NCBI GenBank assembly: GCA_035063885.1
Contig: JAPSFM010000056.1
Coordinates: 1 to 32,244, forward strand
Source: CAADGY01 sp900696665
GTDB lineage: Bacteria; Acidobacteriota; Terriglobia; Bryobacterales; Bryobacteraceae
DNA length: 32,244 nt
Reading direction: 5' to 3'
Part shown: one piece after another, positions 16,012 to 23,629 of the stretch
Layout: each line of letters opens with the position of its first letter
Numbering within the stretch: position 1 is the stretch's first letter
Position numbers and translations under genes: made by a program
Notes under the pieces: model-generated
Told to the model about the DNA's origin: nothing
Seen by the model: only the letters and a program-made list of their open reading frames with translations
Databases searched by the model: none

Positions 16012-16908
16012 TTAAGCGGACGTCCGAGGCTCAACGGTAGTTCCTTCACGCCGCTTTACATGTTCGAGCAGTGCGCCCGCGACACGGCGCCCTTTCTCGT
16101 AAGCATCACCAAACATGGCCTTTCGCTCCGAGCGGGAATATCCATACCCGATGCGGTAATATCGTTCGATCGAAGACCCCACAACATAGGTTCCCGCGTA
16201 AGCAATGGCCGCTTTCGGCAGCAGCCCTCCGCCAAACGGGATCTTCCCGGCAAGCTCCCGTGCCAGAGCACGCCAGCCGAACGCGCTCGCGATAATCGAT
16301 GCGATTTCCGATTTCTGGTTGCGATAGCCCACTGCGCGATCGCTGGCGGCAGCCATCAGGAAAGCCATGCGGATCTGGTTGGTTGTGAGAAAAGCCGTAT
16401 CGGATGCGAACTCACCAAGGGCCCACGGCAAAGTCACCGCGGACGGTAAAACATTGGGCAGCGCCGTCGCGAGCGAAAAAAGCGCATTCTCTTTGGAAAC
16501 CGTCTTGACAAGATGATGGGACACCGCCTTGCGGAAAGCGGGGTAGTAGCGAGCCAGAGCCAGGCCCAGGTCGTCGCGCACTATAAGAATCTCGCTGACA
16601 GTCCGGCCCGGATCGCGCGGGTTGAAGGTAAAGCCCGGCTCCGGACGCGGCAGGCCTTCCTCGTAAATCTCGAGATCGAAATTGTGCGGCGTTCCGATGT
16701 CACCCACGCGATGGAGCGTGTTCATTGCCTCCATCCGTTTGTCGTGAGAGATATTTCCGGGGAGCAGAAAATCTTCCATTTCCGCATATCCCTGACTTGT
16801 GGATGCGATGAGGGCGATGTGAACCGGCCTTTCGGCAGCCGCACGCACCTCTTCTGGGTTCAGGCTGGTGATCGCCTGCCGGATCTGTTTAAACATCGTC
16901 TCCGCCAT
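16012..16908 (-). CDS. DUF697-like protein of unknown function
   Basis: The C-terminal half (about 150-275) resembles DUF697 proteins often linked with GTPases: a Gln-containing helix in TTNQIRMAFLMAAASDR, an Ala-rich block, then KIPFGGGLLPKAAIAYAGTY and a helix with GSSIERYYRIG. The hydrophobic, Gly/Ala-rich blocks could insert in or lie on the membrane. The N-terminal region (RPVHIALIAS at about 30-40) resembles a Rossmann-type beta strand, but no GTPase P-loop is visible. I place the start at ATG 16908, 10 bp after the upstream gene's stop; a TTG at 16941 would overlap that gene. It is probably co-transcribed with the nuclease-like gene. Function not known. Confidence 0.7.
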   Translation of the reverse strand: MAETMFKQIRQAITSLNPEEVRAAAERPVHIALIASTSQGYAEMEDFLLPGNISHDKRMEAMNTLHRVGDIGTPHNFDLEIYEEGLPRPEPGFTFNPRDPGRTVSEILIVRDDLGLALARYYPAFRKAVSHHLVKTVSKENALFSLATALPNVLPSAVTLPWALGEFASDTAFLTTNQIRMAFLMAAASDRAVGYRNQKSEIASIIASAFGWRALARELAGKIPFGGGLLPKAAIAYAGTYVVGSSIERYYRIGYGYSRSERKAMFGDAYEKGRRVAGALLEHVKRREGTTVEPRTSA

Positions 16909-16918
16909 GCTGTGAATT

Positions 16919-18436
16919 TTACCCCGGGCGCTGTGCGCCAAACGCGCGGAATACCACCTTTGGCGTGCCGCGCCAGTCCGGGCCGAGACCCAGGCGCTGG
17001 ATTTCTATCTCGCGGGAGAAGTATCGCAGGATCGACTCCGTTGCCGGATGAAACTGAAGCGCCGGCGCAATCAGGAGCATCCTTGGCGCCTCCGCGGAAA
17101 GGCGGATTCCCGGAAAGTATCCCTGCCCGGAAAACTCGCCGCGATCGAGATGCCATTTCACTCGAATCCAATAGTCGAGGGCCTGTACCGGCAAGTGAAT
17201 ATCCTGCTCCGCCTTGATCTCCAGTACCGCCAGCCGGCCTTGCCGGTCTACACCGAGCATGTCGATTACACCACGGTTTCCGGCGGCAAATGCCGGGACC
17301 TGGCCGTACACAGGATTGGGCAGGAGAGAAGGTTCCAACTCCTCCATGTGCGTTCGCACCTGTGACTCCAGCCAGGCCTCCGGTTCGCGCGAATAGAAGG
17401 GATTTGAACGATCGCACGCCTGCCGGCTGCGTAAGCGTGCGACTTCAAAAACCAAACGTTCGATCTCCCGCAAGTTAGATGCTGTCCCAATCTGCTTGGT
17501 TTCGATACCGAATTGAAGGCGCCCGCCGGCAATGCGGGCGAACTCAAGCCCACGAATCCGGAAGCTCAACTCCCCGTTTTTCGAGGCCAGCGTTGTGACG
17601 TCGCGAATTCCTGAAATAAGCCGAGCCAATTCTGTCAGATCTGGAGGACACACAGCCTCCGCGGACAGGCACGGCTCCATGTGGGTGTCCGTATTTCCGT
17701 AATCGCGCAAGTCTACACAGTCGTCTGCTCCTTGTTCGGAAAATACACTCACCTCGAAGGCGGCAGATCGCGGATTCAACCATCGCAGGCGGAGGCAGGT
17801 GTTGCGCTCGACGCCAGCGGGCAGATAGAGCAGCAGTCCTTCGATGGTGAGTTTCCGCTCGCGTTGCCGTAGATAGTCGAGCCAAATCAGTCCAAACGTC
17901 AGCAGTCCGTCGGCGTTGGACTCCGCGGAACAGCCGATCGCCGCCAGGCCTCGCTGGCCTTTTTTCAGAAAGGCGCGAGCATAACTGGGTGACAGGCTAT
18001 GTTCGAGATCCTGCTCCGTCGTGAGCTCACTCAGTTTCCAATCCGTGAACCGACGCCGGAGGAAACGCCGGAAATGCTCGCGAAAGGCAAGCCGCACGGC
18101 CCTCTTTCCAAGGAATTGATTCGCTGGGCGCCCGGCATCGAAAAAGGTAAGGGTTCCCGGCCGTTTCCCGAACTTCTCTGTGATGACATCCAGGCGGCCG
18201 GGCCGCTCCGCGCCGACGGCTGTGATGCGCCGTACCAGATTTCGCTTCTGGTCCCACGCTTGCAACACAAGACGGCTTCCCTGCCATTCGATGACGTGGT
18301 TATCTCCCCGAAGCGGCAGGTTGTCTTCTCCGGCTTCTTGCAGGAAGGGCTCCCTGCTGGCCTTGAGAAAGCGCTCAATCGCCTGCCATGCCTCCCGAGC
18401 TTCGCGCCGGGGGGCTTCGCCGGAGTCCATTGACAT
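16919..18436 (-). CDS. Large hypothetical protein with PD-(D/E)XK nuclease-like C-terminal domain
   Basis: The 505-residue protein has an N-terminal region of about 340 residues that I do not recognise, with basic stretches such as REHFRRFLRRRF near residue 120. Residues about 350-430 fit a PD-(D/E)XK nuclease fold as in NucS/DUF91 proteins: E357 in WLESQV, D392 in GVIDMLG, E406 and K408 in AVLEIKAE, and a QxxxY motif (Q418, Y422) as in RecB/Cas4-like nucleases. All proposed catalytic residues are present. It may cut or bind DNA; target and role are unknown. It is followed after 10 bp by the DUF697-like gene and starts 15 bp from the divergent YggS gene. Confidence 0.75.
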   Translation of the reverse strand: MSMDSGEAPRREAREAWQAIERFLKASREPFLQEAGEDNLPLRGDNHVIEWQGSRLVLQAWDQKRNLVRRITAVGAERPGRLDVITEKFGKRPGTLTFFDAGRPANQFLGKRAVRLAFREHFRRFLRRRFTDWKLSELTTEQDLEHSLSPSYARAFLKKGQRGLAAIGCSAESNADGLLTFGLIWLDYLRQRERKLTIEGLLLYLPAGVERNTCLRLRWLNPRSAAFEVSVFSEQGADDCVDLRDYGNTDTHMEPCLSAEAVCPPDLTELARLISGIRDVTTLASKNGELSFRIRGLEFARIAGGRLQFGIETKQIGTASNLREIERLVFEVARLRSRQACDRSNPFYSREPEAWLESQVRTHMEELEPSLLPNPVYGQVPAFAAGNRGVIDMLGVDRQGRLAVLEIKAEQDIHLPVQALDYWIRVKWHLDRGEFSGQGYFPGIRLSAEAPRMLLIAPALQFHPATESILRYFSREIEIQRLGLGPDWRGTPKVVFRAFGAQRPG

Positions 18437-18451
18437 CCGTCATTATTATAT

Positions 18452-19117
18452 TTGACCTACTTGAAAGACAGGCTGGAAGCCGTAGAGGAACGAATCCTCC
18501 GCGCCGTTGGACGCTCCGGGCGCAAACGTGAGGAGATCACTCTGGTTGCCGTGACCAAGGTGTTTCCGGCACAGGCGATTGTGGATGCGTATGCGCTGGG
18601 GTTGCGCCATTTCGGCGAGAATTACGTGCAGGAATTCGATGCCAAGCTGGATGCCGTGAAGCATTTGGGCGGCGCGCGCTTTCATCTCATCGGACACCTG
18701 CAATCGAATAAGGCCCGGCGGGCGGCGGAGATCTTTCACACGATCCAGACAGTTAACCGTTCCAAGCTGGCGCGGCGCCTGAATGAAGCGGGGCGCACGC
18801 TGGAAGTGATGCTCGAAGTGAAGTTGTCGGAGGAAGAGACGAAAACAGGCGTGGCCCCGGAGGACCTACCGGGCTTAATTGAGGTGGTCCGTGCCTGTTC
18901 AAACCTGAAGCTAACGGGCCTGATGACCATGCCCCCCTGGTCTGACGATCCTGAGCAGGCGCGCCCGTACTTTCGCCGCTTGTGCGAGATTGCCGCCCGA
19001 AACGGTATCGGCGGGCTGTCGATGGGCATGTCCCACGATTTCGAGGTGGCCATCGAGGAGGGAGCCACGCACATCCGCGTAGGTACGGCGCTTTTCGGCG
19101 AGCGAAAGGGGCGGTGA
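18452..19117 (+). CDS. yggS: YggS family pyridoxal-phosphate homeostasis protein
   Basis: The 221-residue protein matches the YggS/PLPBP family, a single-domain alanine-racemase-type barrel that binds PLP and keeps its free level low. The PLP lysine lies in LVAVTKVFPA, and GENYVQE, FHLIGHLQSNK and LSMGMSHDFEVAI are hallmark segments, followed by the phosphate-binding RVGTALFGER. The likely start is TTG at 18452 (or TTG 18461); no ATG precedes the family N-terminus and no Shine-Dalgarno is seen, so translation may be leaderless. It ends with a GTGA overlap with the glycosyltransferase gene. Confidence 0.92.
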   Translation: MTYLKDRLEAVEERILRAVGRSGRKREEITLVAVTKVFPAQAIVDAYALGLRHFGENYVQEFDAKLDAVKHLGGARFHLIGHLQSNKARRAAEIFHTIQTVNRSKLARRLNEAGRTLEVMLEVKLSEEETKTGVAPEDLPGLIEVVRACSNLKLTGLMTMPPWSDDPEQARPYFRRLCEIAARNGIGGLSMGMSHDFEVAIEEGATHIRVGTALFGERKGR

Positions 19118-20238
19118 GAACCGGATTCTACTCGCCTCTTCCACCGGCGAATACCGGCGTGGCGGACTACTCCGCCGCGCTGATCGAAGCCATGCGCCGG
19201 ATCGGCCGTGTGGATGTGAACCCGGTGGATTCGGATGTGCGCCTTTATCATCTCGGTAACAACCCGCTACACCGGGAGATTTACCGCAGGGCGCTCGAAC
19301 AGCCGGGTGTCATCGTGCTGCACGATGCCGTGCTGCATCATTTCCTTCTTGGATTTCTGAAGAAGGAACAATATGTCGACGAGTTCGTCTACAACTACGG
19401 CGAATGGATGCGCGATGCCGCCCAAGAACTGTGGTGTGGGCGCGCCCGGTCCGCCGCAACCTGCGAGTATTTCCGGCACCCGATGCTGAAGCGGATCGTC
19501 GAAGCTTCTAGCGGCGTTGTTGTGCACAACCCGGGCGCAGCCGCGATGGTGCTTTTGCACTGTCCCGGGGCGCGTGTTTTCGAGATTCCGCATCTCTTTT
19601 GTGCTTCCGCCGCTACACTCGGCGTGGATCGGTTGAAAGATCGTCTGGGACTCGGGCCGCATCACTTTGTGTTTGGCGTATTCGGCTATCTGCGGGAGTC
19701 GAAACGCCTGATGCCGGTGCTTCGCGCTTTTCGCCGGATGCGCCGGGCACAGCCGAATGCCGCGCTTCTGGTTGTGGGATCGTTTGCCTCGGCGGATCTC
19801 GAGCGAGCGGCCGGGCCTTTGCTGGCCTCGCCTGGAGTGATATGCACCGGCAGCATGCCTCAAAATGAATTCGACGCGCTGATCTCCCTTGTGAACGTGT
19901 GCATCAATTTGCGGCACCCGGCTGCCGGCGAGACATCGGGAATCGCCATCCGCGCCATGGGAACGGGAAAGGCGGTTATTCTCACGGACACTCCGGAGAC
20001 GTCGCGATTTCCGGAAAACACTTGCCTGCGCATCGCTGTGGGTCCGGATGAAGAGCGCACCTTGGCGGCGCTTATGCTTTGGCTGGCACAATACCCAGCC
20101 GCGGCGCGGGAAATTGGATCCCGTGCGGCGTCTTATATTGGACGGGAGCACAATTTGGAGCGTATCGCGCGTCTCTATTGGGAGGCACTGGGATACAATC
20201 TGGCAATGGCGAAGGAGACTCCAACCGATGAGCGTTGA
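19114..20238 (+). CDS. GT4-type glycosyltransferase
   Basis: The 374-residue protein has the two Rossmann domains of a GT-B fold. The N-terminal domain starts GFYSPLPPANTGVADYS, typical of GT4 sugar transferases, and the C-terminal donor domain has FGVFGYLRESKRL and an ETSGIAIRAMGTGKAVIL segment, which replaces the common E-x7-E motif. It likely adds a sugar from a nucleotide donor to a cell-surface or secondary-metabolite acceptor. Start GTG 19114 overlaps the YggS stop by 4 bases (GTGA) with AGGGG upstream, so it is translationally coupled. Confidence 0.85.
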   Translation: MRTGFYSPLPPANTGVADYSAALIEAMRRIGRVDVNPVDSDVRLYHLGNNPLHREIYRRALEQPGVIVLHDAVLHHFLLGFLKKEQYVDEFVYNYGEWMRDAAQELWCGRARSAATCEYFRHPMLKRIVEASSGVVVHNPGAAAMVLLHCPGARVFEIPHLFCASAATLGVDRLKDRLGLGPHHFVFGVFGYLRESKRLMPVLRAFRRMRRAQPNAALLVVGSFASADLERAAGPLLASPGVICTGSMPQNEFDALISLVNVCINLRHPAAGETSGIAIRAMGTGKAVILTDTPETSRFPENTCLRIAVGPDEERTLAALMLWLAQYPAAAREIGSRAASYIGREHNLERIARLYWEALGYNLAMAKETPTDER

Positions 20239-21175
20239 TGCAATGAAGGTGGGTAGCGGAAGGATTGTCCGCTTCGATTCCGAACTGGATGCGATTGTCG
20301 CCGAATCCGCGGCGATTGAGAAACTGGCCGGTGGATTCTCGTTCACCGAAGGTCCGGTCTGGACTCCCGAAGGTTACCTGCTATTTAGCGATATTCCCGA
20401 GAATGCGATTTATAAGTGGAGCCCCGATACGGGCACCGAAGTATTCCGCAAACCAAGCGGATGCGACCGGACCGGTGTTGCGCCCGGTGTGTTCCGGGGA
20501 TCCAATGGGTTGACGCTTGATGCCCAGGGCCGGCTGACGATTTGCGAACACGGGAACCGGCGTGTGACGCGCCTCGATGCGGATAGCAGCCTCACGGTTC
20601 TGGCTTCTCACTTTGAAGGAAAGCGCCTGAACAGTCCGAACGATCTGGTGTATAAGTCGGACGGCGCCTTGTACTTTAGCGATCCTCCCTACGGCTTTCC
20701 GAAGGAGGATGACGATCCCGAAAAGGAGTTGGACTTTTGCGGCCTTTATCGCCTGTCCGGCGGGGAACTGCAGCTTTTGTACAAGGACCTGAGGCGTCCG
20801 AACGGTCTCGCTTTTTCGCCGGACGAGAAGTATCTGTATGTCTCCAACTCGGACCCTCAGAGAAGAATCTGGATGCGTTTCGAAGTACAGAACGATGGTT
20901 CCATTGCAAATGGCGAAGTGTTCTACGATGTAACGAACGAGGCGGCCGCCGGCTCACCCGATGGACTCAAAGTCGACAAACAAGGCAACCTCTATTGCAC
21001 TGGACCTCTTGGCATGTGGATCTTTACACCGGAGGGAAAGCTGTTAGGCAGAATCGAGCCTCCGGAAAGACCCGCGAATTGCCACTGGGGCGGCGCGGAT
21101 GCGAAAACCCTCTACATCACCGCGCAAACCAGCCTTTACCGCATCCGGACAAATGCCGAGGGGATCCGGCCGTAA
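20228..21175 (+). CDS. SMP-30/gluconolactonase family beta-propeller
   Basis: The 315-residue protein is a six-bladed propeller of the SMP-30/Gnl/LRE family. Metal ligands expected in the family are visible: E41 in TEGPVW, N138 in SPNDLV, N192 in RPNGLAF and D245 in SPDGLKVD. It probably hydrolyses a sugar lactone such as gluconolactone; the substrate cannot be assigned. The ATG at 20228 lies within the end of the glycosyltransferase gene (11-bp overlap), with AAGGAG at 20212-20217. The O-methyltransferase begins immediately after the stop codon. Confidence 0.88.
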   Translation: MSVDAMKVGSGRIVRFDSELDAIVAESAAIEKLAGGFSFTEGPVWTPEGYLLFSDIPENAIYKWSPDTGTEVFRKPSGCDRTGVAPGVFRGSNGLTLDAQGRLTICEHGNRRVTRLDADSSLTVLASHFEGKRLNSPNDLVYKSDGALYFSDPPYGFPKEDDDPEKELDFCGLYRLSGGELQLLYKDLRRPNGLAFSPDEKYLYVSNSDPQRRIWMRFEVQNDGSIANGEVFYDVTNEAAAGSPDGLKVDKQGNLYCTGPLGMWIFTPEGKLLGRIEPPERPANCHWGGADAKTLYITAQTSLYRIRTNAEGIRP

Positions 21176-21847
21176 ATGTCGCAAACCAACACTCCGGTGG
21201 ACGCGCGGCTCTGGGAGTATATTCAGAACGCTTCGCGTCGTGAGCCTGACCTTCTGCGGCGGCTACGGGAAGAGACCGCCAGGCTGCCGGAAGCGCACAT
21301 GCAAATCACGCCGGAGCAGGGACAGTTCCTCGGACTGCTTGTGCGCCTTCTGGAAGCAACCGAGGTCCTGGAAGTGGGTGTCTTTACCGGGTACAGTTCT
21401 CTTTCCCTGGCCCTTGCGCTACCTGATCACGGGCGGGTGGTGGCGTGCGACAGAAGCGAAGAGTTTACCTCCATGGCGCGCCGGTATTGGCGGGAAGCCG
21501 GCGTCGAGCACAAGATCGATCTCCGCGTGGGTCCCGCACTGGATACGCTGGATGGTCTGCTCTCGGAGCGGCGCAAGGACACCTTCGATTTGGTGTTCAT
21601 CGATGCCGACAAGCAAAACTACGACAACTACTACGAGCGGGCCATACTCCTGATCCGGCCTGGCGGACTCATTGCCCTCGACAACGTACTCTGGCATGGT
21701 GCGGTGATCGATGAAACCGTAAAGGATGAATCCACAATCTCGATCCGGGCGTTCAATCGTAAAATTCATCAGGACGATCGGGTGTGGGCCAGCATGGTTC
21801 CCATCGGCGACGGACTGACTCTGGCCTTGAAGAAGCAGCAGCCCTGA
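21176..21847 (+). CDS. Class I SAM-dependent O-methyltransferase (caffeoyl-CoA OMT-like)
   Basis: The 223-residue protein fits the cation-dependent CCoAOMT/catechol OMT family: SAM motif LEVGVFTGYSSLSLAL, FIDADKQNYDNYY (with the metal-binding Asp pair) and DNVLWHG. It should methylate a catechol-like or phenolic hydroxyl; the substrate is unknown. The ATG follows directly after the TAA of the lactonase gene (no gap), so it is the last gene of the yggS-glycosyltransferase-lactonase-OMT set. A 141-bp gap with its own promoter follows before cysM. Confidence 0.9.
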   Translation: MSQTNTPVDARLWEYIQNASRREPDLLRRLREETARLPEAHMQITPEQGQFLGLLVRLLEATEVLEVGVFTGYSSLSLALALPDHGRVVACDRSEEFTSMARRYWREAGVEHKIDLRVGPALDTLDGLLSERRKDTFDLVFIDADKQNYDNYYERAILLIRPGGLIALDNVLWHGAVIDETVKDESTISIRAFNRKIHQDDRVWASMVPIGDGLTLALKKQQP

Positions 21848-21869
21848 ATGGAACCGCGGATTTTCTGCG

Positions 21870-21903
21870 ACTCTGAGAGTAGTGAAGTCTCTAATATTTA
21901 GAG
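21870..21903. repeat. Two short palindromes upstream of the cysM promoter
   Basis: ACTCT-G-AGAGT lies at 21870-21880 and CTCTAA-TAT-TTAGAG at 21889-21903. Both are perfect dyads in the AT-rich gap before the cysM promoter. No T-tract follows, so neither looks like a terminator. They may be operator half-sites. Confidence 0.4.
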
Positions 21904-21918
21904 GCAGTTCTCACAATC

Positions 21919-21964
21919 GTACTATTCTTGACAGAGATTAGGCAGATTGATGAGAATGTAGTAC
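21919..21964 (+). promoter_or_regulatory. cysM operon promoter inside an imperfect inverted repeat
   Basis: A perfect TTGACA occupies 21928-21933. GAGAAT (four of six matches to TATAAT) at 21952-21957 gives an 18-bp spacer and a predicted transcript start near 21964, about 25 bases before the ATG at 21989. The flanks GTACTATTCT (21919-21928) and AGAATGTAGTAC (21953-21964) form an imperfect inverted repeat around the promoter, suggesting a repressor site, for example for a sulfur-responsive regulator. Confidence 0.5.
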
Positions 21965-21988
21965 ATACTGGGTTGTTCTCCCCGTAGC

Positions 21989-22933
21989 ATGTTGCTGGCC
22001 CTATCCAAATCGTCTCGCAGCCAATCGCTTCTGGCGCAAATCGGAAACACACCGCTGATTCGACTGGAGCGTGTCGCGAGCGATCTGCCCGGCGTCGAGA
22101 TCTTGGGGAAAGCCGAGTTTTTCAACCCGGGAGGCTCTGTAAAGGACCGCCCGGCTCTCAACATGATTCTGGAGGGAGAGCGCACCGGCCGCCTTCTGCC
22201 TGAGCGTATTCTGCTGGATGCCACGAGCGGCAACACCGGAATCGCCTATGCGATGATCGGAGCGGTTCGGGGTTATCGTGTCCGGCTGTGCCTGCCTGCC
22301 AATGCATCGGAAGAGCGCAAGCGCATGTTAAAAGCCTATGGCGCGGAGATGATTCTAACCGATGCCGGTGAAGGATCGGATGGCGCGATTCGCAAAGTGC
22401 GCGAGCTATATGAAACCGATCCAGATCTTTACTTTTACCCCGATCAATATAGCAATCCAGCCAACTGGAAGGCGCATTTTGAAACCACCGCGGTCGAAAT
22501 CATGGAGCAGACCGGCGGCGGCATCACCCACTTTGTGGCTGCCATGGGGACGAGCGGAACTTTTGTCGGCACCTCGCGGCGGCTGAAACGGGATTTGCCG
22601 GGTGTCCGGTGTATCTCCGCGCAGCCTTCGTCCGGATTTCACGGCCTGGAAGGTCTGAAGCATATGCCGACGGCGATTGTGCCCTCCATCTACGACGAGA
22701 GCCTGGCCGATGACAACATCTGGATCGAGACGGAGGATGCGTATCGGATGGCGCGGCGCCTCGCCCGCGAGGAAGGGCTGCTGGTAGGCATTTCTTCCGG
22801 TGCAAATCTTGTAGCTGCGCGGGAAGTCGGCCGGCGGTTGGCCGCCGCGGGAGAACCCGGTGTTATTGTCACCGTGCTCTGCGACGGAGCCGAAAAATAT
22901 CTGAGTGAGCCGTTCTGGAATGATCCGGATTGA
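21989..22933 (+). CDS. cysM: Cysteine synthase, CysM type
   Basis: The 314-residue protein is a fold-type II PLP enzyme. PLP lysine K52 lies in NPGGSVKDRPA, the substrate loop TSGNTG spans 79-84, and GMGTSGT-like MGTSGTFVGT and a SSGANL segment bind phosphate. It makes cysteine from an activated serine. Because of its neighbours, the likely sulfur donor is a thiocarboxylated carrier protein, as for mycobacterial CysM, which uses O-phosphoserine. By my alignment K224 in GLKHM falls near the mycobacterial Arg220 that selects phosphoserine. It is the first gene of the four-gene operon and has no clear Shine-Dalgarno. Its end overlaps the protease gene by 14 bp. Confidence 0.92.
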   Translation: MLLALSKSSRSQSLLAQIGNTPLIRLERVASDLPGVEILGKAEFFNPGGSVKDRPALNMILEGERTGRLLPERILLDATSGNTGIAYAMIGAVRGYRVRLCLPANASEERKRMLKAYGAEMILTDAGEGSDGAIRKVRELYETDPDLYFYPDQYSNPANWKAHFETTAVEIMEQTGGGITHFVAAMGTSGTFVGTSRRLKRDLPGVRCISAQPSSGFHGLEGLKHMPTAIVPSIYDESLADDNIWIETEDAYRMARRLAREEGLLVGISSGANLVAAREVGRRLAAAGEPGVIVTVLCDGAEKYLSEPFWNDPD

Positions 22934-23345
22934 AAAGAACGCGTGGAAAGTAATGCTGGACCACGCAAAGTCGATTTACCCAAATGAGTGTTGCGGCGCT
23001 ATGTTGGGCAACGTGGATGGCGGCGACAAACTCGTCAGGACCGCTGTGCCGCTCGATAATGCCTTCGGCGGTTCGCAGGCTCAGCGTTATGAATTGCGCC
23101 CGGAGGACCTGCTCCGGGCCGACCGGGAGGCACGGGCCAAGGGGATGGATCTCGTCGGGATCTTTCACTCACATCCCGATTGCGACGCCTACTTCTCGGA
23201 AACGGACTTAAAGAACTCCTGTCCGTGGTACTCCTTCGTGGTGCTTTCTATGCGGAAAGGGGAGTTCGATCACGCGAATAGCTGGCTGCCCAACCCGGAA
23301 CAGACGGCGGCCGATCAAGAACATTTGGAGATTGTCGAAGACTGA
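22920..23345 (+). CDS. mec: JAMM/MPN metalloprotease (Mec-like, sulfur-carrier processing)
   Basis: The 141-residue protein is a compact JAB1/MPN domain. The JAMM zinc motif is complete: E23 in PNECCG, then H83, H85, S93 and D96 in HSHPDCDAYFSETD. Mycobacterial Mec, of the same family, cuts cysteine from the C-terminus of CysO-Cys. Related proteases (QbsD, HcyD) trim short tails from carrier-protein precursors. Either or both jobs fit here. ATG 22920 overlaps the end of cysM; its TGA overlaps the ATG of the carrier gene (TGATG), so the unit is translationally coupled. Confidence 0.9.
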   Translation: MIRIEKNAWKVMLDHAKSIYPNECCGAMLGNVDGGDKLVRTAVPLDNAFGGSQAQRYELRPEDLLRADREARAKGMDLVGIFHSHPDCDAYFSETDLKNSCPWYSFVVLSMRKGEFDHANSWLPNPEQTAADQEHLEIVED

Positions 23346-23629
23346 TGGCGAAAATACTGATACCGACCCCCCTGCGGCAGTACGTTGAGAAAAAGGACTC
23401 CGTCGAAATCGGCGGTGCGACGGTCGGCGAAGCGCTCGGAACGCTCACCAGCGAGTACCAGGATTTGCGGCGGCACCTCTACACCGATGAAGGGAAGCTG
23501 CGAAGTTTCGTGAACGTGTATGTGAACGATGAGGACATCCGCTACCTGAGTAAGGAGTCCACTCCACTCAAGGAAGGGGACACGATTTCCATCGTGCCCA
23601 GCATCGCCGGAGGTTTGAATGGCAGTTGA
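23345..23629 (+). CDS. cysO: CysO/MoaD-type sulfur carrier protein with C-terminal tail after Gly-Gly
   Basis: The 94-residue beta-grasp protein has the FVNVYVNDEDIRYL strand and the loop DTISIVPSIAGG typical of CysO/MoaD-like carriers. In the family the C-terminal Gly is adenylated and converted to a thiocarboxylate, which then supplies sulfur to CysM. Here Gly-Gly (codons 23609-23614) is followed by Leu-Asn-Gly-Ser before the TGA at 23627. These extra codons overlap the start of the E1 gene (ATG 23619). The protein thus should be a precursor that needs trimming before activation. Confidence 0.92.
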   Translation: MAKILIPTPLRQYVEKKDSVEIGGATVGEALGTLTSEYQDLRRHLYTDEGKLRSFVNVYVNDEDIRYLSKESTPLKEGDTISIVPSIAGGLNGS

